Source: a virus
IMG/VR virus record: IMGVR_UViG_3300044705_000115
Coordinates: 62,001 to 126,000 of that record
DNA: 64,000 nucleotides
Direction: 5' to 3' (one strand)
In this document: piece after piece, positions 54,511 through 62,100 of the stretch
How positions within the stretch are numbered: the stretch's first letter is position 1
Layout: every line of letters begins with the position of its first letter
The notes under the pieces: generated by a model
Database searches by the model: none
Seen by the model: the letters and a program-made list of their open reading frames with translations, nothing else
Told to the model about the DNA's origin: nothing
Program-made: the position numbers and the translations under genes

Positions 54511-54935
54511 CAGCCGGTTCTCGCGGGCGAGGCGGGCGACTCCGTGACCCGTTTGAGCCGGAGCTGCCAGCCGATTACCTTGCGCTTCTTGCGAATCTGT
54601 TTCGGCTCGCCATCGACCATGAAGATGCCGACCTCGTTCCAGCCGCGGTCGGTGGACTCGGCCAGCTCCCGCGATTCGACGACGATCTTGTCGTCGATCT
54701 GGAAGCGCAGCGGATTGCGCTCGGCGTCTACTCGATCAGTGGTCAGCGAAGGCACCTCGACCACGCTCACGCTCTGGGCGGCGTCGCGGCCCTTGGGGGC
54801 ATCGGTGATCTCCAGGCGGCAGCGGAAGATCGGCTGCTGGCGGGGGTGGTAGATCGTCCGGCCTTCGACGCGCTTGGCATCGGCCTCCTCGCGGACGATG
54901 CGGGCGCGATCCTTGAGCGCCGTCCTCAGCGCCAT
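54510..54935 (-). CDS. Head-tail adaptor-like protein
   Basis: 141 residues, beta-rich in the second half (QIDDKIVVESREL, WNEVGIFMVDGEPKQIRKKRKVIGWQLRLKRV). Position between the connector and the gp10-like gene corresponds to a head-closure (gpII or SPP1 gp16-like) protein. Family by context. Confidence 0.6.
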   Translation of the reverse strand: MALRTALKDRARIVREEADAKRVEGRTIYHPRQQPIFRCRLEITDAPKGRDAAQSVSVVEVPSLTTDRVDAERNPLRFQIDDKIVVESRELAESTDRGWNEVGIFMVDGEPKQIRKKRKVIGWQLRLKRVTESPASPARTG

Positions 54936-54938
54936 CGT

Positions 54939-55466
54939 CTACGCCCCGAAGGCCCAGGGGTCGATGCGGTCGAGGATGTCGCCCTCGTGCCAATCGACTT
55001 CGCTGACGCTGGTGTACGGGCGGTGAATTCCAGCCAGGACTTCCTGCCAGTATTCCCGTTTTTCTTCGGTCATCAGCAGCTCCAGCAGGTTGTTGAGATG
55101 CGGCCAGGGGTTCAGCGGCTTGCCCGCGAATTTGGTCGCCCGCTCGCTGTTGACTCGCGTCTCCGAGTAGGAGCCAGCGGAAAAGCTCTGCACCATGTCG
55201 ATGTCACCAGCGGTTTCAGCCTCGTCCTCCTGGGACTTGATGACGAGCTGTTCGGTGCGGCGCTGCACCGCCTCCTGGGCCGTCGTGACGAGTTCTTCGG
55301 GCATCGTCGCATCGAGTGGGCGACCGGTCACGAAGACGATGTAGTCCCTCGCTCGAGCGACCTGGAAGTCGAGCGGGTCTTCGCCGGTCGCCGGTTTTTC
55401 ATAGCCGAGTCCGTCGAAGTCGAGTTTCGACCAAGCCCTGATCTGTGTCGTCGTCGGTGCTTCCAC
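54939..55466 (-). CDS. Head-tail connector protein (HK97 gp6-like)
   Basis: 175 residues, mostly helical: IRAWSKLDFDGLGYE, VARARDYIVFVTGRPLDATM, VTTAQEAVQRRTEQLVIKS and VQSFSAGSYSETRVN, the last being a common phrase in phage connector proteins (SFSAGSYSE). Forms the adaptor ring below the portal. Confidence 0.78.
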   Translation of the reverse strand: MEAPTTTQIRAWSKLDFDGLGYEKPATGEDPLDFQVARARDYIVFVTGRPLDATMPEELVTTAQEAVQRRTEQLVIKSQEDEAETAGDIDMVQSFSAGSYSETRVNSERATKFAGKPLNPWPHLNNLLELLMTEEKREYWQEVLAGIHRPYTSVSEVDWHEGDILDRIDPWAFGA

Positions 55467-55486
55467 TTCTCCTCCTAAACGACGAA

Positions 55487-55510
55487 GGGGCCGGGCCGCA
55501 GCCCGACCCC
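55487..55510 (-). terminator. Hairpin between head and connector genes
   Basis: GGGGCCGGG/CCCGACCCC with one mismatch and a 6-nt loop, in the 69-bp gap after the gene following the capsid. Likely an attenuator that keeps capsid expression higher than connector expression. Confidence 0.5.
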
Positions 55511-55535
55511 TCCGGGTTCAGCTATGTACCGGCGC

Positions 55536-56042
55536 CTAGCCCTTGGCTTCGGCCCTCGCGGCAGCGGCCTTGGCGACATCCTGTTTGGTGTACGTCCCCT
55601 TGGCGCCCGAGCCCTCGGCGACGTACTGCCCGATGATCTCGGGCGTCAGGTTCTTGTCGTCGGCGAACTTCTCCGCTGCGTCAGAGGAGAAGAACGGGGT
55701 GTCCGTGACCTCCTCGGCCTCGCCGACATCGAAGGCGCTGCGGGGCAGCTCCTCCTTGCGGACGCGGCCATCGGCAGCTTCGATGACAGCGACGACATGG
55801 GCGCCGCGCACCGCCGTCGAGACGATCTTCTGATCGCCCTTCAGGTTCAGCGCCTCAGCGACATCGGCATCGTCCAGCAGAGCCGTGGCGTTCTGATCGA
55901 CCTCCTGCACCTGCGCTGCACGGAGCGAGTCCGTGTAGCGCTGGCGCGAAGCGGCGACCATGTCCTCGGCTTTGCCAGCGCCCTGACCGAACTTGTCGGT
56001 CAGCTCGGCGTATGCGGCCTGTGCGTCGTTTCCGCGCGGCAC
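55536..56042 (-). CDS. Head protein with E3-binding-like C-terminal domain
   Basis: 168 residues directly after the capsid gene. The first half is helical (MVAASRQRYTDSLRAAQVQE) with a beta segment (VRGAHVVAVIEAADGRVRKEEL). Residues about 120-160, SSDAAEKFADDKNLTPEIIG followed by GSGAKGTYTKQDV, copy the peripheral subunit-binding domain of acyltransferases (A..LA..., GTG..GRITKEDV). Such domains appear in phage structural proteins as small protein-binding modules. Role unknown, virion likely. Confidence 0.6.
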   Translation of the reverse strand: MPRGNDAQAAYAELTDKFGQGAGKAEDMVAASRQRYTDSLRAAQVQEVDQNATALLDDADVAEALNLKGDQKIVSTAVRGAHVVAVIEAADGRVRKEELPRSAFDVGEAEEVTDTPFFSSDAAEKFADDKNLTPEIIGQYVAEGSGAKGTYTKQDVAKAAAARAEAKG

Positions 56043-57085
56043 TAGGCGACCACCGAACGGTAGGCGCCAGCGGGGTCGATGACCCCGACGCCGAAGTCGA
56101 GCCGCACCTTGAAGTCGACCGAGTCGAGCTCCCAGGTGTAGGGGTCCGGGCCGTCGTACTGCGAGGAGGTCTCCGGGTTCTTCTTGAAGACCTGCGGTTC
56201 CTCACGGCCCCCCAGGAAGCCGACAGCGAAGGCCGGCACGTCGCTCGGGCTGGCGAACATGTACCAGTCGTTCGAGTCGCTCCAGTAGGGGTCGCGGATG
56301 ACGGCGTCTGCGGGGAGGATGCCCTGCAGCGGGTTGTCGCGGCCCTTGTCGAACACGGCGCTTCCGGCGCCGGCCGCGCCCGTGTAGGCGCTGCTCACGC
56401 CCGTTTCGCTCGAGCCGATGATGCGCTTGGCGATCAGCTCCATGCGGGCGTTCTTGACCGAGATGAGCTGCGGTTTGATGACGATGTGGCGACCGTCGCC
56501 GTCGAGCTGGTTTTCCATCGTGGAGATGGCCGTCGCCAGCGAGTCCTCGGAGAGGGCCGTGGTCACCTGATTGCCGCGGGCTTCCGAGAATGTCGGGTTG
56601 CCGTCCGGCGCCGTCGGGTTGCCCTCGATGTAGGCCGTGACCGCCTCCGACACGAAGATCGCGGCGGCGTAGCCCATGTCGGCGGGGTTGCTGGAGAGCA
56701 GGTCGCCGGATTCGTCGTTGATGATCGTCTGCCGCGTGATCGCGTAGACGCCCCCGTAGGTGTCGATGACGAGGGTTGCCGACGGACGCTCGGTGCGCGT
56801 CAGTTCGGGGTACTCGCCGTGGTCACCCACGTAGCCGATGCCGTTCAGACCCCACAGGCCCTTGATCCGACGCTCACGGAAGTCCGTGGCGTTCTCGATC
56901 CGAGCGTAGCGGCGGTACTGAGGGCTGACTTTGGTGTAGCCCTGGTAGACCGAAGTCTTGATCGGGCCGAACAGGAACTCCGGGAAGTCCGCCTTGGAAG
57001 CGGCCTCCTGCAGGCGTCCTGAATGCCAGTCCTTGTACGCCTCGAAGAGGAGGACGGGCCGACCGTAATCGCCGTATTTGGACAT
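56042..57085 (-). CDS. Major capsid protein (Mu gpT-like, HK97 fold)
   Basis: 347 residues. The layout fits Mu-type major head subunits: RRYARIENATDFRERRIKG, an E-loop/N-arm region, TYGGVYAITRQTIINDESGDLLS (backbone helix entry), then NPTFSEARGNQVTTALSEDS, KPQLISVKNARMELIAKR and GTG-like loops, ending DFKVRLDFGVGVIDPAGAY, the A-domain beta hairpin typical of the fold. Downstream of protease/scaffold and decoration genes, which confirms the role. Confidence 0.88.
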   Translation of the reverse strand: MSKYGDYGRPVLLFEAYKDWHSGRLQEAASKADFPEFLFGPIKTSVYQGYTKVSPQYRRYARIENATDFRERRIKGLWGLNGIGYVGDHGEYPELTRTERPSATLVIDTYGGVYAITRQTIINDESGDLLSSNPADMGYAAAIFVSEAVTAYIEGNPTAPDGNPTFSEARGNQVTTALSEDSLATAISTMENQLDGDGRHIVIKPQLISVKNARMELIAKRIIGSSETGVSSAYTGAAGAGSAVFDKGRDNPLQGILPADAVIRDPYWSDSNDWYMFASPSDVPAFAVGFLGGREEPQVFKKNPETSSQYDGPDPYTWELDSVDFKVRLDFGVGVIDPAGAYRSVVA

Positions 57086-57121
57086 TGGGTTGAGTCTCGC
57101 TTTCTTGCTTCCGGCGCCGGC

Positions 57122-57502
57122 CTAGAAGCTGTCCTTCTTATCCAGGTCGATGCGGACCGCCCCAGCGGGGGTACCGCGTTCGCCTGCGACCTCGACGACC
57201 CGCCCGAACTTCTGGTTCGAGCCTTCGGTCTCGGTGAGTTTGTTTTCGTTCGTGATGAAGACTTTGTCGCCGACTTCGAGGCCGGAGATGGTCGTCACCT
57301 GAACGACGCCCTTGACGATGAGGAGGAATTCCTCATTGTCGGCGATGACGTTCTGCACCGCCATGCCGTCAGCGAAGCTGGGCGCTTTCTGTTTGACGGC
57401 AACGCCTACGAATTTGCCGTTGCCGAACGGCTGGCCGTGGGTCAGCGTGCCACCGGTTTTGTTGGTGACGTACTGCGACTCGCCGGGACGCTTGTAAGGC
57501 AT
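57122..57502 (-). CDS. Head decoration protein (DUF2190-like)
   Basis: 126 residues, almost all beta: YVTNKTGGTLTHGQPFG, KFVGVAVKQKAPSFADG, EEFLLIVKGVVQVTTISG and GRVVEVAGERGTPAGAVRIDL. This is the DUF2190 pattern (decoration/cement protein encoded next to protease and capsid). Small gene in a typical place. Confidence 0.75.
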   Translation of the reverse strand: MPYKRPGESQYVTNKTGGTLTHGQPFGNGKFVGVAVKQKAPSFADGMAVQNVIADNEEFLLIVKGVVQVTTISGLEVGDKVFITNENKLTETEGSNQKFGRVVEVAGERGTPAGAVRIDLDKKDSF

Positions 57503-57537
57503 CTTGGTCTTGCTCCTTCTGGGCTAGGCCAGCACCG

Positions 57538-58809
57538 CTAGGCGGTGTAGACCTTGTCCGGATCCTTGACGCCCGCCTCCTGCAGGAACTCCTGCCAGTA
57601 CGGGGTCTCGCTTGCCTCGGCGGAATCGCCGCCGTCGCCGCCGTCGCCGTCGCCCTGACCCTCGATGCGGGTCGGCTTGGCCTCGGCGAGCCGGTTCTTC
57701 GACTTCTCGATGTCGGCCTCGACGGCCTCGGTCAGGAACGCCTCGGCGCCCTTCGTGACCTCGCCCTCGTCATCGACCTCATCGACCTGATCGAGCTTTG
57801 CGGTCGGCTTGCCCTCGACGAGCTTGTAGTCGTCTTTGAGGTCGGCCTTCCAGGTGTCGGGAAGATCGGTTGCCTCGATCATCCGGTGCGCGGTGTCGCG
57901 CAGGTCGCGGAGCTGGACCTGACGGTCGGCTTCGGCCTTGGCCTCGGCACGAATCACATCGGCTCCCTCGCGCAGACCGGCCTCCACAAGCCCGGTGACG
58001 TACTCCTGCACGCCACTCTTCGGGTCCTGCAGCGCCTCCTGCAGCTCCTCGGGGGTGATTGCCACTTCGTCGCCTCCTTTGGGCGTGTTGTCGTCGCCGG
58101 CGGCCTCAAGCAGCCCCGAGCGCTTGTCGCGGAGGTAGTCCGCAAGCTCTGTGTCAGTCAGCGCCTCCAGCACGGAGAGCGGGTCGTCGCCCTCGGCAGC
58201 GCCGAGCTCGTTGATCGCCGCCTCCATCAGCTCGACGACCTTGCCGCCAGCGCCGCCCTCGGACACCCAGTCGACGGAACCGCCGTTCTGGATTCCCTCG
58301 ACGACCCAGACCTGCTGCCCGTCCACGTTGCCGGGATGGACAGCGGTGGCGTCAGCGTTGATCGAAGCCTCGAGGATGCGCGGGTCCTCTTCGAGGAGCT
58401 TGCGCACCATGCCGACCGGCCGAACCCGCGCCTGGATCGCGCCCTGGCCGAAGCGGCCTTCGGCGGGAACATCCGGGTTCCACCAGCTCTCCTCAATCCG
58501 GCCACCGATGTGCCGGATCGGGCGCGGCAGGCCGTTGCGGGCCTTGATCGCGCGGGGATCCTCGTGGTCGGCGAACATGCGCCAGCCAGGTACGCGCTCG
58601 CCGCCCTCTTCGTGGTCGCCGAAGATGTGGGCGTAGTCCTCCAGCATCTTCGCCTCGTAGAGATGGCGGCCGCGGCCCAGGCCAACGGTCGGCCGGATCA
58701 CGTTGATGACGACGGTGCCGTCGTCCTGAAGTCCGCCGGGTACCCCGGCGATCGACTCCTGAAGACGGAGGGCAGAAGCGGGGATCGAAGCTGCTGCGGA
58801 ATCAGGCAT
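57538..58809 (-). CDS. Prohead protease with C-terminal scaffold
   Basis: 423 residues. Residues 1-210 follow the actinophage prohead protease pattern: VINVIRPTVGLGRGRHLYEAKML, GWRMFADHED (His of the active site), LGGRIEESWWNPD, GQGAIQARVRPVG and LEASINADATAVHPG (likely Ser nucleophile in ASINA), then VDWVSEGGAGG. Residues 220-420 are acidic and helical (EELQEALQDPKSGVQEYV), the usual scaffold. Cleaves scaffold and capsid during maturation. ATG follows the 44-bp element by 3 nt; no Shine-Dalgarno, so translation may be leaderless. Confidence 0.87.
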   Translation of the reverse strand: MPDSAAASIPASALRLQESIAGVPGGLQDDGTVVINVIRPTVGLGRGRHLYEAKMLEDYAHIFGDHEEGGERVPGWRMFADHEDPRAIKARNGLPRPIRHIGGRIEESWWNPDVPAEGRFGQGAIQARVRPVGMVRKLLEEDPRILEASINADATAVHPGNVDGQQVWVVEGIQNGGSVDWVSEGGAGGKVVELMEAAINELGAAEGDDPLSVLEALTDTELADYLRDKRSGLLEAAGDDNTPKGGDEVAITPEELQEALQDPKSGVQEYVTGLVEAGLREGADVIRAEAKAEADRQVQLRDLRDTAHRMIEATDLPDTWKADLKDDYKLVEGKPTAKLDQVDEVDDEGEVTKGAEAFLTEAVEADIEKSKNRLAEAKPTRIEGQGDGDGGDGGDSAEASETPYWQEFLQEAGVKDPDKVYTA

Positions 58810-58812
58810 GGG

Positions 58813-58856
58813 GCGAAGGTAGCAGCGCAGCAGACCCCTACCCTGAAAAAAACTTC
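58813..58856 (-). promoter_or_regulatory. Duplicated 44-bp late element, head copy
   Basis: On the minus strand it ends TACCTT-CGC, leaving CGCCCC between the TANNNT hexamer and ATG 58809. Six nt is the spacing of actinobacterial leaderless promoters. The GAAGTTTTTT and CAGGG blocks are shared with 53396-53439. Confidence 0.65.
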
Positions 58857-58864
58857 GAGGTGAA

Positions 58865-59179
58865 CTACGAATCGACGCTGGCCGATTCGACCCACAGGGT
58901 CGTCTGTTCTCCGCCAGTCGCCGGTTTGCCGATCACACGGAGTTCGGGCCAGTAGTCGGACACCGACAGCACTTTCGCAGCGCCGCTGGCGACCGTTTCT
59001 TCGTTGCCGATGTTCACGAAGTCGGTGCCGTTGATCGTCCCCTGGAGCTGGACTTTCGCCGATTTCGCCCCCGTGTTGCGGATCAGTACCGTCGCAGCGC
59101 GGGTGTTGACCTTGCGAATCCTGAAGGAGTAGCCAGCGTCTACGGTCGCGTGACTCTCCTTGGTGGTCGTATCGAACAT
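58865..59179 (-). CDS. Small beta-rich virion protein
   Basis: 104 residues: FRIRKVNTRAATVLIRNTG, AKVQLQGTINGTDFVNIG, ELRVIGKPATGGEQTTLWV. Reads as a small beta-sandwich of the kind used as head fibres or decoration. Located between the giant PG-binding protein and the protease. AGGAGGGCCG before ATG 59179. Family not recognised. Confidence 0.6.
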   Translation of the reverse strand: MFDTTTKESHATVDAGYSFRIRKVNTRAATVLIRNTGAKSAKVQLQGTINGTDFVNIGNEETVASGAAKVLSVSDYWPELRVIGKPATGGEQTTLWVESASVDS

Positions 59180-59187
59180 CGGCCCTC

Positions 59188-62100
59188 CTAGACCGTTCCA
59201 GCCGTCTTCAGTTCAGACGGGCTGAGGTTTGCGGCCTTGATGACAGCAGCGATGACGGACGGCTTCTCGTTCTCGCGGTCGAAGACGATGCCCTGGGTCT
59301 CAAGCTTGTCGAGGGCGGCGCCGATAGAGGTCGCAGTCCAGGGATCGCCGAGCTGGTCGGCGGCGTCCAGAAGGTTGACCTTCTCCTTCGTGTTCTCGGC
59401 AGGACTCGGCGTATCGCTCGATGTAGGAGACACATCTTCGGCCTGCAGCGCCTTGACTTTGCCAGCAGCCTCGTCCGGCTCCCAGAACTCACCAACCGTC
59501 TGCCCGTTCTGGGAGACAACGTAGCTTGAGCCGATGCCGTTCTTCTTCTCCGAGCCGTAGCCCGTATGCGGTTCCTTCTTGACCGTCACGTAGTTGGGGA
59601 AGTTGGCGGCATCGCCGTTCTTCATGCCCTTCAGGTGCGTCGTTGCGGGGTCGAGTTCGGAGGCAATGTCCTCGGGCGGCGGCGGGATCGGCGTCCCTTT
59701 CGGTTCAGGCTTTCCCTGCTTCACGACCACCGGGCCTTTGTCGGCTGGCTCGGGCTTCTTGTTCGGGTCGCCACCGACCCGTTTGATGCGGAATTTCGCC
59801 GCCCGCACCTGGGCGGCAGCCTTGGCCTTCGTCTGCTTGTCGGCATCGGCCGGGAGGTTGTCGAAGTCGGCTTTCTTCTTCTCGTAGGCGGCCCAGGCGG
59901 AGGCGATCTTCTCCTCCTTCGACTTGCCGCTGACAGCCTTTTTCGGCGCTTTCAGCTCAGCCGTTTTCTTCGCCTGCGAATCGCTGCGGCTGGACAGCTC
60001 GGCGGTGATGGCCTTGATCGCCTCCGTGTCATCGGGGTGCGACTTCATTTCCACCGCGAGTTTCAGCAGCTTCTCGTCGGACATCGCCTTGAAGTTGCGG
60101 AGGTTCCCGGCCTTGGAGCGGGCGGGTGAGCTGGGCGCCATGCCAGCGTTCTCCAGCGAGCCTTTCAGCGCCGAGTAGAGGGCGTCATCGTTGGTGGCGG
60201 CGGGAGCTGGCGTCGGTGCCGAAGAGGATGGAGAGCCGTTGGGGTTGCTCGGACCGATGAACGGCGGTGCGAACTCCCTGTGGAAGACCTTCGCTTTGCC
60301 GCCATCGACGGGCTTGGCGACGATGAAGTCGCCGCTGGTCGGCTTGTGCCATACGTATGCCTGGTCGTGCTTGCCGACGTAGAAGGTGTCGCCGGCCGAC
60401 ATCTCTTTGAGCGACTTTTCCCCTGCGTTCGGCGCGTAGCCCTCGGGCGGCGCGTACTGGACGGCGGGCTGCGGCATCAGCCGCTCGCCCGTGACCTGTG
60501 CGTAGTCGTTGGAGGCCGCTTCCTTGGCAGCGCTCGAGCGGGAGTTGTCGAAGGCCAGTTTCGCCCGCCGCTTCTTCTCGGCGATGGCAGTCAGGAAGAC
60601 CGAGCGGTCACGGCCCGACTTCGGCAGACCGTTCGCATCAACGGAGTCGGAGATGAGGCTGTCGAGCTCAGCATTGCTCGCGCCGTGGAAGTCGATCAGT
60701 GCCCGCTGCGGAGATTCATCAGCGGCGCCCGCATCGCCCGTGCGAAGGAAGCGCTCGCCGCGTTCGGTGGCGAGGTCGTAGTTGCGGTTCGCGGCGCCGT
60801 AGCCGCTCTTGTCGGCCCAGGCGCGATCCCCGCTCATGTCATCGAGGTGATCCTGAACGGCACCGTCATCGCCGCGGGCGATCGCGTCGTTGATGTGGTC
60901 GAGGTGGTTCTGAGAGACGACCTCTGCGGTCATCGCGGCCTTGTTCGGGTCGCCAGGCGGGAGCGGCGAGCGGCGGGCGGGCGGCTCCGGGAAATGCCGC
61001 GCCTTGGAGCCAGCCGGAGCGGCGGTGCGCACGGACGCGAGTGCGCCCTTCTCGGGGCCGTCGTTGATGCGGGCGATGCCCCGACCCCCGACGCTGTGCT
61101 CGACCGTCGCGGAAACTTTGCCGCTGCCGCTGCGGTGGGGCAGGTTGATCTTCTCGCCGGGCTTGAGAATCTGGCCCCGCCCTTTCGGTGCGAAGGTGCC
61201 ATCGGCCAGCCGGTAGAAGTCGCGGACTCCGCCGAAGAGACCCCGCAGAGATGCCTCCACGAGGGCGGCCTGCCGCAGCGACCGCTCGGCCGCGAGGGCG
61301 ACCACGTAGGCGCCAGTGTCGCCCGCGCCTTTCGCCGCCATGCGCCGCAGAACCGCCTCGTTCAGTTCGCGCTCCGCCTTGGTGCTGTCCTTCTTCGGCT
61401 TCTCCTTCGCCGACATCCGGTCGAGCAGACGCCCGGTCTTGGGCCCGACGACGCCATCGGCCTTCAGGCCGTAGCGCCGCTGCACCGCCTTGACCTTGCG
61501 CTCGGTTTCCGGTCCGAAGCGGCCATCGACCTCGGCGCCGATGGTCTTCTGCAGGTGCTTGACGCTCGCGTCCGGCTCCTCGTCGGCGACGCCGGTTCCC
61601 TTCGTCAGCACGCCGCTGGCGAGGCTCGGGGTGTCTTCGTCCTCCTCCCCCTCGGCATCCCCTAGTTCCTCGTTGGCGCCCTCGTCCTCTTTCGGCGGGG
61701 CTTCGCCGTCCTCGGTCTTCCCCTTCGACTTCGCCTCCGGCTTTGCCTTGGCTGGCGCCGCAGCTTTCCTGTTCTCGCCCTCGTCGCCCTCCGGCGCCGG
61801 CGGCGCCCCTGCCTCCTCAGCGTCTTCTTCATCGACCCCGCTGGCCTTCTGACGCGCTTTCGAGACCTCTTCGGGATCGGTGCCGCGCAGGGCAACCTTC
61901 GTGGCGCTGCCGACCTCGCCGTCGTCTTTCAGCCCGTGGTCGCGCTGGAACTCCGCGACGGCGCTCTGGGTCTTCTCTCCGTAGCGCCCGTCGTTGGCGC
62001 CCGCGTCGTAGCCAAGCTCGGCGAGACGGTTCTGCAGGAAGCCAGTCGCCTCGTCGGGCTGACCGTTCATCCCAGCCCCGTACTTGCGGTGGAAGTCGTC

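Noticed and set aside
59158-59170. ACCACCAAGGAGAG near 59160 as another start-associated motif
   Set aside because: It lies within the first codons of the 104-aa gene (TTTKES) and lacks the CCGACC block.
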